Below, in pieces: positions 1 to 11,386 of a stretch of 64,000 nt of DNA. A model generated the notes under the pieces. That model had not been told where the DNA came from. It ran no database searches and saw only the letters and a program-made list of their open reading frames with translations. The DNA is taken from assembly GCA_023630585.1 (NCBI GenBank), contig CM042540.1, positions 19,416,574-19,480,573 on the forward strand, in the 5' to 3' direction. Both the position numbers and the translations under genes were made by a program. The first letter of the stretch is position 1; the number at the start of each line of letters is the position of its first letter. The DNA is from Cranoglanis bouderius (Eukaryota; Chordata; Actinopteri; Siluriformes; Cranoglanididae).

Positions 1-276
1 AAACAAAAAAAACAACAAAAAAAAACAGATTGGATAAAGATGTTTCTTACTACATAGAGACACAAAACACAAAAACACATCACACATGGATGCTACTTGA
101 CTAAGCAGAGTGACGAATCAGATTCATTGGAGCGCAGATCACCCGGAGGGCTTGCTATTAATGTTCTCTCCATCTCTCACTCATGGTTATGTGCAGTAAA
201 TAATGCATCAGCGGTGATATGGAATAAGCAAAAGTCTATAGATACATTATATTAATGATTCACTGAAATGGCAAAT

Positions 277-665
277 ACCACAGCACTGTTGAATTCTCAA
301 TTCTGATTGGTCAGAAGGTGATGATTAATTTTCTATACCAGCAGCTCTGACAGGCAAATCACAGGTTCACATTAATGCGCACATTTCTATAATAACCACT
401 TACACAGGGAATTATGGTGGACCACATAAATGAATAAAAATAATTGTGTAACTGTTTTTTGTAAGGACATCTTTATGTAACATTTATGGAAGGAGTCTCC
501 AGTGTTGGCGCTTTAAAATTTGCAAATTGCTGTGGTATAAGAGGAGTAAACCACTTCAGGATGTGCTGTTGTAGGAAAATAATCAAATCTCAGGAGGTAA
601 GAGTAACTCCACTGTGTTGGGCTGCAAGACACTACCCTGTTGTTGATAATTTCCTAAAACTGCAC
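277..665 (+). repeat. Dispersed palindromic-tail element, copy a
   Basis: Member of an interspersed family found at least 16 times in this window. Read left to right, the family order is: a head starting ACCACAGC(A/G)CTGTTGAATTC, then CTGATTGGTCAGAAGG, then a block with ACTTACACAGGGA, a block with GGAGTCTCCAGTG, and a tail with GCTGTGGTATAAGAGG and a hairpin built on TAGGAAAATAATCA and its reverse complement. This copy has the head, the middle block and most of the tail. No coding capacity is seen, so it is best described as a non-autonomous DNA element. The superfamily is not identified. Confidence 0.7.
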
Positions 666-729
666 ACTCTGTCATCTTTTCTTAGGGGGCCAAGCACCAA
701 AAGTACGTAGTTTCTTATTAAAATGATGA

Positions 730-1609
730 GAAAGGTCTGAGGAGAATGGACAGACTGGTTCTAGCTGACAAGAAAGCTACAATAACTGAAATTATTGGGG
801 TTATTGAGGTTGCATGGTGGTGCAGCAGTGTCTTTTGAAATATATTTTACATATTTTTTAATGCATTATTGTCAATATAAATATTTAATTAATAACCAGT
901 ATTACCAAGAGCCAAGGTTGATTTCAAGAGCAAATTCACCACGATTTTAACAAAACTAGAGTTTCACTGATAATTATTTTCATAACAAGTACCACCGACT
1001 GCTGAATCAGCACTGTAAGCAACAGTTTTTGTTTTGTCATTGGCCACTGTCATAATCACTCACAGCGTAACTATCTTGGCCACAGTGTTCATTCATTTCT
1101 CAAGCAGAAAAACCTAAAGTAACATTTTGAGTCACCATAATCATTGGTCATGTCACTGTGACTGCATTTGGAAATCTTTCAGAGCATAAACAATTTATCA
1201 AACACCAAGTAAGACCAAATACAGCCGTCATGAACAGATGCAGGCGTGAAAAATATCACCATTCTTTCCAAGGTCAGATAGCACCAGTTTGGTCTCATCA
1301 ATAATTAAAGGATTTTTTTGCAGATGGACTAAAATAATAATAATACACCGTCCATAATACGACTGGCTTCAGACTTTTCTGGTTCTTCATTTTAAGTTCA
1401 TAAATAATTCAGCTGAGTCTGTGAACCTAGATTTGAATATTTCATACAGAAAAGTATAAAAATCTGCCCTGAACTCAACCAATTAAATAAGCCCAGATCT
1501 AGAGTCATGAAGTGGTTATGCTGGTGGAAACTGAACACTGACTATGTTTGAAAATGTACCCAAGTCGAGCTCATTAACTATAAATACCAAATTAACATGG
1601 ACAAAAGCA
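730..1609. other. AT-rich stretch, no gene seen
   Basis: No open frame of useful length and no recognised repeat, apart from a SINE-head-like scrap near 812 (GGTGGTGCAGCAGTG). Nothing else can be supported. Confidence 0.6.
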
Positions 1610-1611
1610 TA

Positions 1612-1929
1612 CAGGGTGTCTCAAAAGCCTCCATACATCTTAGCAAAATGTCTTCCAAATCTTTCATACGTAGTTGATATTATATTTTTTTTCAGATAGC
1701 CTTTAAGAATACCTTTGACAAAAGAAGAACGTATTGAAATCATTCTCATGGATGGATCAGGTTGCGATGGACTTTAACATAAAACATGGCAAGCACATCA
1801 CACATGACACTGGAAGTGTTGAGGACCAACCAAGAAGTGGAAGTCCACAAACATCCACTGACGAAGGCACAACCGTCATGGTGCTGGTGAACATAGTTCC
1901 CTATATATGGAGACATTTGGAACACCCTG
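1612..1929 (+). mobile_element. Mini mariner-like element keeping only a helix-turn-helix segment
   Basis: About 318 bp, flanked by TA on both sides (1610-1611 and 1930-1931). The ends are imperfect inverted repeats of about 27 bp, starting CAGGGTGT on the left and ending ACACCCTG on the right. Inside, frames read LTKEERIEIILMDGS and then VAMDFNIKHGKHITHDT and DQPRSGSPQTSTDEGTT, which look like the N-terminal DNA-binding half of a mariner/Tc-type transposase. No catalytic DDE/D part is present. A second remnant with the same coding segment lies at 36.0-36.2 kb on the other strand. I infer an internally deleted, non-autonomous copy. Confidence 0.65.
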
Positions 1930-1931
1930 TA

Positions 1932-3649
1932 GATTAAATGGTAGGTATTTAAGTGAATATGAATACATTATTAGTAAGAGTGTAATGATACACTCCAGTC
2001 ACAATTCGATTCGGTTCATGATACTGGATTCACAAATCACTTCGACTGTCAAAATATTTTGAACAAAATTTGAATGGAGAAAAATGATGACTGAAAAGAC
2101 TCCTTTTTTATTTATGAATCATAAACAATGCAAAACAATCTGCATTTTTGTCTATATAAAACTAACTAAATAAAAAAAATGCGACAAACAAGTATATTTA
2201 ATATTATAAACCAAATGTACTACAGGTTAACCATATCTTAAAAATAAATAAATAAAAAAACTTCATAAATTCCCCCCCAAAAATTTTTATTCAATAAACA
2301 AAGACTCTGCCCCACGGAAAATGATCAACTGAAAAATAATGAGCTCCGTAGCAGCACCCAAGGTGTCACTTTACTGAAAATAGAGCTCCAAATTCGGCTA
2401 AAATGCCCGATTCAGTGGCCTCTTTCCCGTACACTGTAGAACGCAGCAGCACAGGGCTGATGTCATTTTAAAGCTACATTATAATGTGGCTGTATAACTG
2501 TATAACCTATAATGCTATCTATATATTTTAACTCTATGGGTTGCGCAGATTGGGACCTCTGGTGTTCAAACAGTGCAACTGCATTAGATGCATAATTAAT
2601 AAAATGCTGAATTTGCACATTTCTATGATTCACATCATCACAATTTTGCATCCCTAACCCTAACCCTAACCCAGGTGGTTTATTAACAAAACACAGAGTA
2701 TCCAATAATCAGGACCAGAGGGCAAAAAGTAGTTGAGAAACGAGGAAAGGGTCAAACACAAGAGGTCATAGACAGGAAAATAACAAACAAGCAAACAAGC
2801 AAAGACCACATTCACCACCACCACTTTAATTTTTTTTTTTATCTCAAGAAGTGATCTGTCTTTTTTTTTTAAAAAAAGTTATGTATCTTATCTCAAGAAG
2901 TTACAAGAATGGCAATTATATTGAAGGCCAAAATGGCCTGAAAGTTTTAATGGCATGTGGAATCTGGGGCAAATATGGTCCGCATACAACTAATGCAACT
3001 AATGGCTTGAATGTAACCCAGCTGTTATCTTTCGGCCTCGTCATGATGTTATGGTTGTTTTCTAGAAGTCAGATTCATGCATTAATCGCTGTTATTTCAC
3101 ACTGATGCTGTATGTGGGTCAGATAAAGTGGTAAGTGGGGCCCTGAATTGGCCCATTACTCATAAGCTGTCAGGGGACCTTGTAACCATTAGGGCAACAA
3201 TAATTTCCTCATTAAATGTACTAGAATTGACACCAGCAGTTTCTTAACATGAGCTTATAAATTAGTTTGTTTCATGCTAAATCTATATAGCTAATATATC
3301 TAATATGGAGGTGTAGTTGTAGTCAAAGATGAACCCTGCATTTGGGACTCATGCATTTTTCCACTTCTGTTTGAAAGCTACTAGCCAGCTAGCTACACTC
3401 TGAGCATCAGGAGATTGAGGTTGTTCTAGAGGTCTACTCCAAGAGGAGATAAGATATTTACACCCTATTACCAACATTATTTTAAAAGTTCAGTACCAAA
3501 CTCTCAATATCATTGTTCCAAAATCCTCTTGGAATTATATTAAATCTAAAAACATTGCTAAAAACATTGATCTTACCTTGCAATCAGGAAATAGTTGGTT
3601 TTTAGGCCTTTTCACTATTTTGGCATGATGAGTGGTGAAACTTGACATA
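1932..3649. other. AT-rich stretch with a short telomere-like repeat, no gene seen
   Basis: No supported gene. Contents noticed: homopolymer runs near 2,270 and 2,850, a (CCCTAA)n run at about 2,652-2,672, and at 2,673-2,800 a stretch (GGTTTATTAACAAAACACAG, then CAAACAAGCAAAC) that resembles interspersed-repeat sequence but could not be assigned. Confidence 0.55.
2652..2672. repeat. Short interstitial telomere-like repeat
   Basis: About three and a half units of CCCTAA in perfect register. This is the vertebrate telomere hexamer, but it is far too short to be a chromosome end. Confidence 0.8.
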
Positions 3650-4757
3650 CAGGTGCATCTCAATAAATTAGAATGTCGTGGAAAAGTTCATTTATTTCAG
3701 TAATTCAACTCAAATTGTGAAACTAGTGTATTAAATAAATTCAATGCACACAGACTGAAGTAGTTTAAGTCTTTGGTTCTTTTAATTGTGATGATTTTGG
3801 CTCACATTTAACAAAAACCCACCAATTCACTATCTCAACAAATTAGAATACTTCATAAGACCAATAAAAAAAACATTTTTAGTGAATTGTTGGCCTTCTG
3901 GAAAGTATGTTCATTTACTGTACATGTACTCAATACTTGGTAGGGGCTCCTTTTAATTTAATTACTGCCTCAATTCGGCGTGGCATGGAGGTGATCAGTT
4001 TGTGGCACTGCTGAGGTGGTATGGAAGCCCAGGTTTCTTTGACAGTGGCCTTCAGCTCATCTGCATTTTTTGGTCTCTTGTTTCTCATTTTCCTCTTGAC
4101 AATACCCCATAGATTCTCTATGGGGTTCAGGTCTGGTGAGTTTGCTGGCCAGTCAAGCACACCAACACCATGGTCATTTAACCAACTTTTGGTGCTTTTG
4201 GCAGTGTGGGCAGGTGCCAAATCCTGCTGGAAAATGAAATCAGCATCTTCAAAAAGCTGGTCAGCAGAAGGAAGCATGAAGTGCTCCAAAATTTCTTGGT
4301 AAACGGGTGCAGTGACTTTGGTTTTCAAAAAACACAATGGACCAACACCAGCAGATGACATTGCACCCCAAATCATCACAGACTGTGGAAACTTAACACT
4401 GGACTTCAAGCAACTTGGGCTATGAGCTTCTCCAGCCTTCCTCCAGACTCTAGGACCTTGGTTTCCAAATGAAATACAAAACTTGCTCTCATCTGAAAAG
4501 AGGACTTTGGACCACTGGGCAACAGTCCAGTTCTTCTTCTCCTTAGCCCAGGTAAGACGCCTCTGACGTTGTCTGTGGTTCAGGAGTGGCTTAACAAGAG
4601 GAATACGACAACTGTAGCCAAATTCCTTGACACGTCTGTGTGTGGTGGCTCTTGATGCCTTGACCCCAGCCTCAGTCCATTCCTTGTGAAGTTCACTCAA
4701 ATTCTTGAATCGATTTTGCTTGACAATCCTCATAAGGCTGCGGTTCTCTCGGTTGAA
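3650..4757 (-). mobile_element. Tc1-like transposon (family A), 5'-truncated copy
   Basis: It starts at 3650 next to a TA with the terminal repeat CAGGTGCATCTCAATAAATT, and runs as the reverse complement of the right part of the complete element at 57,998-59,498. Similarity stops near 4757, inside the transposase gene, so the other terminal repeat and the N-terminal DNA-binding domain are lost. Unrelated sequence follows. Confidence 0.9.
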
Positions 4758-4760
4758 CAC
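3930..4760 (-). pseudogene. Tc1-like transposase, N-terminally truncated but with an open catalytic domain
   Basis: Open frame of 276 codons. The Tc1/mariner DD34E triad is complete: D90 in LFSDES, D180 in FQQDLAPAHT and E215 in DLNPIENLW, with 34 residues between the last two. Only the two N-terminal helix-turn-helix domains are missing, because the element is cut at about 4757; the first two codons come from flanking DNA. Without DNA binding and a second inverted repeat it should not be mobile. The sister copy at 58.2-59.2 kb keeps the N-terminus but has a stop and a frameshift, so neither copy is functional. Confidence 0.9.
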
Positions 4761-4964
4761 AAAAAATGATACGTTGATTGCTATGGATTGGTTGCTATGT
4801 CTGAAAGTAAAAACAAAAAGGTCTCAAAGGTCTCCAAAAATTCTAGGTTTTAAATTCCTCACTGAGTGTGACTATCGTACTGGAACAAACAATTGTTATA
4901 CTTTCTGTCAACCGTGTCATGCAAAATAGCTAGGGAATTGTTAGTTCATTTGCTACTGACAGTA

Positions 4965-5265
4965 AAAGAGAAATAAGGAAGGAATTAAACATGACAGGCC
5001 ATGCTGTTACAAGAAAAGAATTGAAGAAAACAAAACTTGTTTATTATTAGGTTTAGATTATGTGGAGTGTCTGCCGTGCCTAGTTACAAGTCCCTGTGTA
5101 AGTTGTTAGTACAGAAACGATAACATATTAGAACAAAAGAATTAATATAACCAAGCAATGTAAATTACAGCCAGAACTGCTGTCAGAGCCATGCTGTTAT
5201 AGAAAATGAATCCATGCCTTTGGATTAGAAAATTCGACAGCGTTGTGGTATAAAAACTAATCTGA
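4965..5265 (-). repeat. Dispersed palindromic-tail element, copy b (fragment)
   Basis: Reverse-oriented blocks of the family: AACATGACAGGCCATGCTG (tail), TTACAAGTCCCTGTGTAAG and AACGATAACATATTAGAAC (middle), then CTGCTGTCAGAGC and CTGTTATAGAAAAT (head). Degenerate. Confidence 0.6.
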
Positions 5266-5299
5266 GTCTGTGAATTGACTTCTCTCCATACTGTGAGGC

Positions 5300-6582
5300 A
5301 AAAAACTAAATGACACTTCCTTGTCTTGTTTTAAATAATCATGGCTTTGGTGGGGCAAGTGCCTAGATATTCAGGTGAATCCATTGTGCATTACAGATCA
5401 ATCAGGGGTGTTTTCCCCCCATTAAGGGCCTATCTGCTTGGTTGGTCTGTCAAAGTGATTGTTATAGGGACCCTCTGTGAACCACTGAGGCAACAGACCA
5501 TATGTTAATCCTGTTATGAGAGACACAAGCAGACAGAAAATAATGTGTCACTATTGAGTCTGGAGCTTGGAAAATGATGGAAACAGACACATTTCCAGTT
5601 CCGTGTGCTTGATTGGTGAGAAAACAGGAAATTACATCTAAAATTTATCAGATATAATAAAGCTATCTAAAACTACCAAGTGATTTCACACAACTTTATT
5701 CATGGATTAGATAATAAAAAATTTAAAAAAAACTGAACATTTATGAAATGGATTTATGAATGTTAGATGACCAGAACACATCAATGAGCATTCCAGTAGC
5801 TGGGGATTAAATTGGTAAGAAAGAACTAGTTAATATTTCAAAGACATACTTTAATATTTATACTCTTGCACCTAATAAGGAGCCGTGTTTTCCCTGGATG
5901 TTCCCATTACCATTCCTGCCTTCAAAGGAATACTTCAACCAAATTGCTGAATTCATAGGATCTAGTTAGCATTATGGAAATTAGATATTATTAACAACTT
6001 CCATGAACCTTCATTTATTATGTACATTAGCATTATTGAGTGAAATGGAGAGAGAATAAAAAAGCAACTATGTACTAGGGATGTAATCGAATACAAATAC
6101 ATTGAACAGATAACTGAACTGAACAGATAATGTTTGAAATTAATACAAATGCAGATATGCACTTTTTTTTTTTTACATTGAGACTAGGTGTGTGCATTGG
6201 GATTGTGATCCTGCAGGACGAAACAAAAAAGTCACGCAAGCACAAGGTTTTGACTTTCATGCGAAGCTTGAAAGGTGCAAGTATGAAGCTCTGCCAGGTT
6301 TTGGCAAAATTCCCACCCCGCTGTTTAGGACAAGGTTCTTTGTGTGGAGAACAAGTCAACAATGGTATTTCTGAATTATTTATAGAGCTGCCGCTCTATA
6401 TAGCCCAGACAGACCACATGCTGACCTTATTGTTCTTAAATGAATGTTCTCCATTGTTATTAAAAGAAAATCATTCTAGAAACTCATACAGGCATTATAA
6501 TGAAGTACCACTTAAAGGACCCCCATTTTGACTCTCAGCATCAGTGCAAGTGCACCCCTGCTTAGTAGGATGTAACTGAATG
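5300..6582. other. AT-rich stretch, no gene seen
   Basis: No supported gene. Near 6,080-6,250 there is sequence (CGAATACAAATAC, GGATTGTGATCCTGCAGGACG) related to bits at 14.4-14.6 kb, suggesting an old interspersed repeat that I cannot name. Confidence 0.45.
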
Positions 6583-6584
6583 TA

Positions 6585-7802
6585 CAGTGGGTATAGAAAA
6601 GAATCACCCCCCTTTAAAATAATCACATTTTGTTGCTTTGAAGCCGGAAATGAAGACGGACATAGTTTCTGTTTTATCCAGCTGTATTTACTCAGTGCAA
6701 CTTATAGCATCCAAGTGAAAGATATAACACCAACATGACAGAAAAAAATTTTAAAAATAAAAAAACAGAATCACTGAGCTGGAAAAAGGATCAACCCCTT
6801 GCTTAATTTGCCTTATTTTTTTAATTACAGCCTTTAGTCTGTTGGGATATGTCTCTACTAACTTTGCACATCTAGACATTGCAATATTTGCCCACTCTTC
6901 TTTGCAGAACTGCTCAAGTTCAGTTAAATTTGATGGTGACCATTTGTGGACTGCAGTCTTCAAGTCATTCCACAGATTTTCAATGGGGTTTAAGTCTGGG
7001 CTCTGACTAGGCCATGCAAGGACATTCACCTTTTTCTCCTTCAACCACTGTGTGGTCTGTTTTGCTGTATGCTTTGGGTCATTGTCATGTTGGAAGGTAA
7101 ACCTTCTTCCCATTGACAACTTTCTGGCAGAGGGCAGCAGATTTTCCTCAAGAATTTGCCCCATCCATTTTCCTTCTAATCTGACAAGTACTCCAGTCCC
7201 TGCTGCAGAGAAACACCCCCATAACAGGATATTACCACCTCCATGCTTTACTGTAGGAATGGTGTTATTTGGATGGTCTGTGTTGTACCAAATACCTTCC
7301 ACTTCTTAATAATAGACTTCACTGTGCTCCTAGGCATTGATAAAGCCTTTGAAATTTTTTTGTATCCATATCCTGACTTGTGCCTGTCCACAACTTTATC
7401 CCGGAGATCTTTTGACGGTGCCTTGTCACCCATAGTTGATTGTTTGCTTCAGCTGCACTACAAAATGCTCCAGGAAAGCTCTTTTCATGCTGAGCTAATC
7501 AAAATGACCATGGCTGATCACAGTTGAAAGTCAAATGGCTTTGTGTGCCATTGAGAAGGTGATTAGCAAATTACAAGTTATTTTTAGGAGGGGGGGTGAT
7601 CCTTTTTCCAACTCAGTGATTCTGGTTATTTATTTATTTATTTATTTTTCTGATATGTTGGTGTTCTATCTTTCACTTCGATGTTATAAGTTGCATTTGG
7701 ATGTTATAAGTTGAGTAAATACAGCTGGATAAAACAAAAACTGTGTCCATCTTCATTTCAGGCTGAAAAGCAACAAAATGTGATTATTTTCTATACCCAC
7801 TG
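6585..7802 (-). mobile_element. Tc1-like transposon (family B), both ends present, internally deleted
   Basis: About 1,218 bp between TA dinucleotides (6583-6584 and 7803-7804). The two ends begin CAGTGGGTATAGAAAA and its complement, and the inverted repeats extend about 200 bp each. The transposase lies on the minus strand, but the middle is deleted near 7290, joining the N-terminal domain directly to the catalytic C-terminal part. It is shorter than the usual Tc1 length of about 1.5-1.6 kb. Confidence 0.92.
6751..7433 (-). pseudogene. Internally deleted Tc1-like transposase
   Basis: Minus-strand coding in two pieces. Piece 1 (7433 down to about 7295) reads MGDKAPSKDLRDKVVDRHKS followed by YKKISKALSMPRSTVKSIIK, the first helix-turn-helix of a Tc1 transposase. 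Piece 2 (7302 down to 6751, another frame) reads TVKHGGGNILLWGCFSAAGT, then FQHDNDPKHTA (second catalytic Asp) and SQSPDLNPIENLW (catalytic Glu). The second DNA-binding domain, the GRPR-like linker and the first catalytic Asp are absent. It cannot encode an active enzyme. Confidence 0.9.
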
Positions 7803-7804
7803 TA

Positions 7805-8695
7805 GACTGAATGTAACAAACGTAAAACTAAAGTAAATCTGATCAAATATTATTAGGTGGCTATTTTTGTCAGCAGTTCCCTGATTGCTGTTTTGAAACT
7901 TACTCAGTCACCTTAGATAAAGCTTTCCAGAAGTTTCTTGAGGACATCTGTTTCAGGAACTGAATAAAGTTGTTACTATTTATTATTATAATTTATGAAT
8001 GAAATACGACTTCTTTTTCCATTATTTTTTCCAGCATCTTTCAATGTTCCCAAAGCAGAATATGAATACTGATACTAATATTTGGAGCACTAAACAGATA
8101 CAGATAATGGCATTGTGTTACACTTATGTACAGGCCAAAATGGGTCACCATGTGCCCTGTGAACCACTTCTCTATTTTAAATTTTTTTAAAAAGGTTAAA
8201 CAGTCAATGACTGTAGTGAAAATCCAAAATAAATATGATAAGACATTTGTTGCTGTAACTTACACCCTCTGTTAGCATTTTCCATTAACCTGTCCACCTT
8301 CATTAACAGTTATGTTTAGATTTTGTTGACCTGCAGGTGGAAAAACGAGCGCTTCATATTACACAAACTATGATGAAATGAAAGCTAATCAGCATCTCAC
8401 CTCACCTTGGACTTCTTATTAATGCAGGCACCTCCTGTTTGTAGCACCTTTTAATTAAAAGTGTCTTTTCTCTTGTCAGTTGTCGCCTCTGAAGCCGCAA
8501 CATACTGTATAGGGCCCTCCAGCCATGCTAGTTTGGGAGTAATTAGAGGCCAAGATGGGCCAAGCTGTTCTCCTTAGTGGACATCTGGCTCCCTTTCAGC
8601 AACACTACACAGCTTCATATGCTCAGCGTGAGGGGGAAATCTGGGCACTTGCATTGGTCGCGGATCAGTTCCAATTATTTTATTCATGTTTCAAG
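7805..8695. other. No gene seen; one short interspersed-repeat segment
   Basis: AT-rich. The segment at about 8061-8125 (ATTTGGAGCACTAAACAGAT, then TGGCATTGTGTTA) is repeated in related form at about 14,830-14,895. The rest has no recognisable content. Confidence 0.5.
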
Positions 8696-8696
8696 A

Positions 8697-8945
8697 AGTT
8701 ACAAGCTAATACTAAAGTATGAGTACAATACCTGACACCAGGCAGGAATACACCCTGGATGGGATACGAATCCATCACCGCACGCAACAAGCAATTTTTT
8801 CTACTGCCATGTTTTGGGAATTGGGAGGAACCCAGAGGAACCCCACACAGACAACATGTGAAACACAACACAGACCTGAGCTCAGGATTGACCAAGAGAT
8901 CTTGGAACCTTGAGTTGGTGACAGTACCCGCTGTACCACCATGCT
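8697..8945 (-). repeat. tRNA-headed fish SINE, reverse orientation
   Basis: The reverse complement starts with a tRNA-like head (TGGTGGTACAGCGGGTACTG) and continues into the body common to many teleost SINEs (GGGTTCCTCTGGGTTCCTCC, then CCCATCCAGGGTGTATTCCT). It is a diverged copy lying back-to-back with the forward SINE at 9.0-9.3 kb. Confidence 0.75.
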
Positions 8946-9004
8946 TACTGTCAAAAAAAAGGTCTGTAGCCAACTATATTTGACGTCTTTACATAACACA
9001 TTTG

Positions 9005-9300
9005 TCTCACATCTACAGGCTTGGGGGTTCAAATCCCGTGTTTCCGGAATTTGCATGTTCTCCCCATGCTTTGGTGGTTTCCTCTGGGTACTCCAGTTTC
9101 CTCCCCCAGTCCAAAGACGTGTTATAGGCTGATTGGCATTTCCAAATTGTCCGTAGTGTTTGAATGTGTGTGCGATTGTGCCCTGCAATGGGTTGGCACC
9201 ACGTCCAGGGTGTCCCCCGCCTTGTGTCCCGATTTCCCTGGGATAGGCTCCAGGCTCCCCCGCAACCCTGCATAGGATAAGCGGTATGTAAAACGGATAG
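9005..9300 (+). repeat. tRNA-derived fish SINE (Mermaid-like), forward
   Basis: Contains a box-B-like GGGGGTTCAAATCCC, then TTTGCATGTTCTCCCC, TCCAGTTTCCTCCCCCAGTC, GGTTGGCACCACGTCCAGGG, GGGATAGGCTCCAGGCTCCC and the tail GGATAAGCGGTATG. The same body occurs at 17.27, 27.96, 51.74 and 63.71 kb. Small open frames across it on both strands are repeat sequence, not genes. The name Mermaid-like is from memory of catfish SINEs. Confidence 0.88.
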
Positions 9301-9319
9301 ATGGAATTGTACCTAGGTT

Positions 9320-9899
9320 AAATGTCATAAGCTATGATACTGCAAGTTGCAAGCAACATGTAGAAAAAAAACATTTTGCAACATGAGCTGTGCTGTAATA
9401 AATTTCAAGATGTCAGTCTCCTTTGCATTACTAGCCAGCTAACATTAGTTAAAAGACTAATAACATAAATGCGCACATCACATAACAAAATACACACTCA
9501 AATTCACACAGCTCAGCTTCAAACCAGCTAGCATAACTAAAATGTCATATTAAGCCAGTCAATTAAAAAAGAAAATGACCTGTTTTAAAAGAAAAAGCTC
9601 ATTTCACATGGCGCTCGAGTCCTTTTTCATTTCTCCTTAATCGTAGAGTGGATTCTTTAAAAAAGAATTTGGATGTCTGACTGATAGGAAACACTTTTCC
9701 TAGTGCTTCGGGGGAAGAGGGAATTATGTTTATCTTTCAGACAAGGTGCCTTGTGCAATTTTTTCTGTACATGCTGAACATATGGTGGAAAGGGGAAATT
9801 ATATTTCCAGAACAGGATGATCAGTGCAAACCTTTATTATTTTGTCTTCTGGGAAACATGTAAATATCTTATGTAGCTTCTGAAGGGTAGTACTAAATG

Positions 9900-9900
<1 letters not shown>
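9320..9900. other. No gene seen
   Basis: AT-rich sequence without a supported gene. It ends at a poly(A) run of about 28 bases (9,901-9,928). Confidence 0.5.

Positions 9901-9928
<28 letters not shown>
9901..9928. repeat. Poly(A) run
   Basis: About 28 consecutive adenines. It sits directly before the element at 9.95-10.52 kb and may be its neighbour by chance. Confidence 0.95.
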
Positions 9929-9930
<2 letters not shown>

Positions 9931-9949
9931 TCAAAAATTTTTAACTAAA

Positions 9950-10515
9950 ATAACAGTTTACACCAATCATCCAGTTCCAAAGTTTACACCCTCCTGGCTC
10001 TTAAAGTATCGTCTTGCCTTCTTGAGCATCAATGAATGTTTGCACCTTTTGTAATAGTTGTGTACAAGTCCCTCAGTTGTCCTCAGTGTGAAAAGATGGA
10101 TCTCAACATCATATAGACACTGTTGGAAAGGGATCAAATATGCAGATCCTGGAAAAGCAAAGAATGTGCAGGACCTGGAGGATTTTTCTGAAGAACAGTG
10201 GGCAGTTTTAACTGCTCAGGACAAACAAGGGACTCATGAACAACTATCATAAAACATAAAAGCAATCTTTGATCATCCAGGTAACACCACACAGTATTAA
10301 GAATCAAGCATATGTAAACTTTTGAACTGGTTCATTGGTGTAAATTCAGTTATTATTGTGTCTTGTGGTCTATATGTAAACATCTGTTATGTGAAATAGC
10401 TTATTCAGGGCAGAATTAAATAAAAAACAAAATGCAATTTTAATGATCTCTTTTTTAATTATTAACATTTTGCAGATTCTGCAAGGTATTTGTAAACTTA
10501 TGAGCACAACTGTAT
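9950..10515 (+). mobile_element. Probable non-autonomous Tc1-like element, degenerate
   Basis: The left part (CAGTTTACACCAATCATCCA, AAGTTTACACCCTCCTGGCT) and right part (TATGTAAACTTTTGAACTGG, then TTTGTAAACTTATGAGCACA and ACTGTAT) carry inverted GTAAAC/GTTTAC motifs of the type seen at ends of teleost Tc1-like elements. No transposase motif is recognisable; the 64-codon frame at 10,058 has no family signature. Confidence 0.45.
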
Positions 10516-10519
10516 ATAT

Positions 10520-11385
10520 GTGGTATTTATTTTCCTTTAATATTTTATATACTTTTATGTAAACCTTTTTCTATGCCACAGGAACCTCTTTTTTAGAATT
10601 CTTAATGTTTTTGAAGCAGCTGATTGCATGAATTGTCTGACAAATCATACCTCCATAACATCCACCACATTTTTTCACTTCTCTGAGTAACACAAATACC
10701 AAATGCCACGTCATTGTCTATCACTGCTAAAAATCCCCTCTATTAAAGACATTCAGTCCTTTCTGAAGTATGTCTGATTGCATGGTGCAGGTTAGCATAC
10801 ATATACTCTATAATGTTGACATTACATGACATTCCAAACTATGCTGCATCATTTTTTATTTTATTTATTATTTCCCGAGAGAGCAACACGTCTCTCTAGG
10901 ATTAGATCCTTTTTTTTTTTCTCCCAGTGGGTAATCAGGCTGTGGAGTACAATGAAAATCCCTTCTCCAGCTTTGTTCAGAGGTGACTCCCAGTAATGAA
11001 AAGTTTTGTCCTCTGCCGACTGGAGCTTAGTGGCTCCGCGCTAGGGGTCGATACCTTACCCATCAGCTGAGGTTTTAAAGATTTACCAACAGACGCCCCC
11101 CAGGTATTTCATCACAGGGTGGGCTTCAGTGGTGATAATTATCTCAATCTGTAAACAGAGCTTCCTACAGCATCCTTAATGTAGCCTTGGGCCTAAGAAG
11201 AGAAGTTAAATACAACATGGCAGACAGTCTGGTCGCTTCATTAAAAATACTCTACAGTCTACAGTATACTATACAGTCTAACCATCTACAGTATCTCGTG
11301 GTACTGCCAACAAGGAATTTGAACTGGATGGTTTTCTTTTGCAGACCAGAGCTCAGTACCTTTTTTTGATATAGTACTTTCACAG
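10520..11385. other. No gene seen
   Basis: No supported gene. A poly(T) run lies near 10,910-10,920. The short stretch CACAACTGTATATA at its start belongs to the preceding element. Confidence 0.5.
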
Positions 11386-11386
11386 A

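Noticed and set aside
6130..6531. 133-codon frame on the plus strand
   Set aside because: No recognisable domain and no splice context. The region resembles an old interspersed repeat.
8775..9328. Several overlapping open frames of 60-137 codons
   Set aside because: They lie entirely within two SINEs, and related frames recur at the other SINE copies on both strands.
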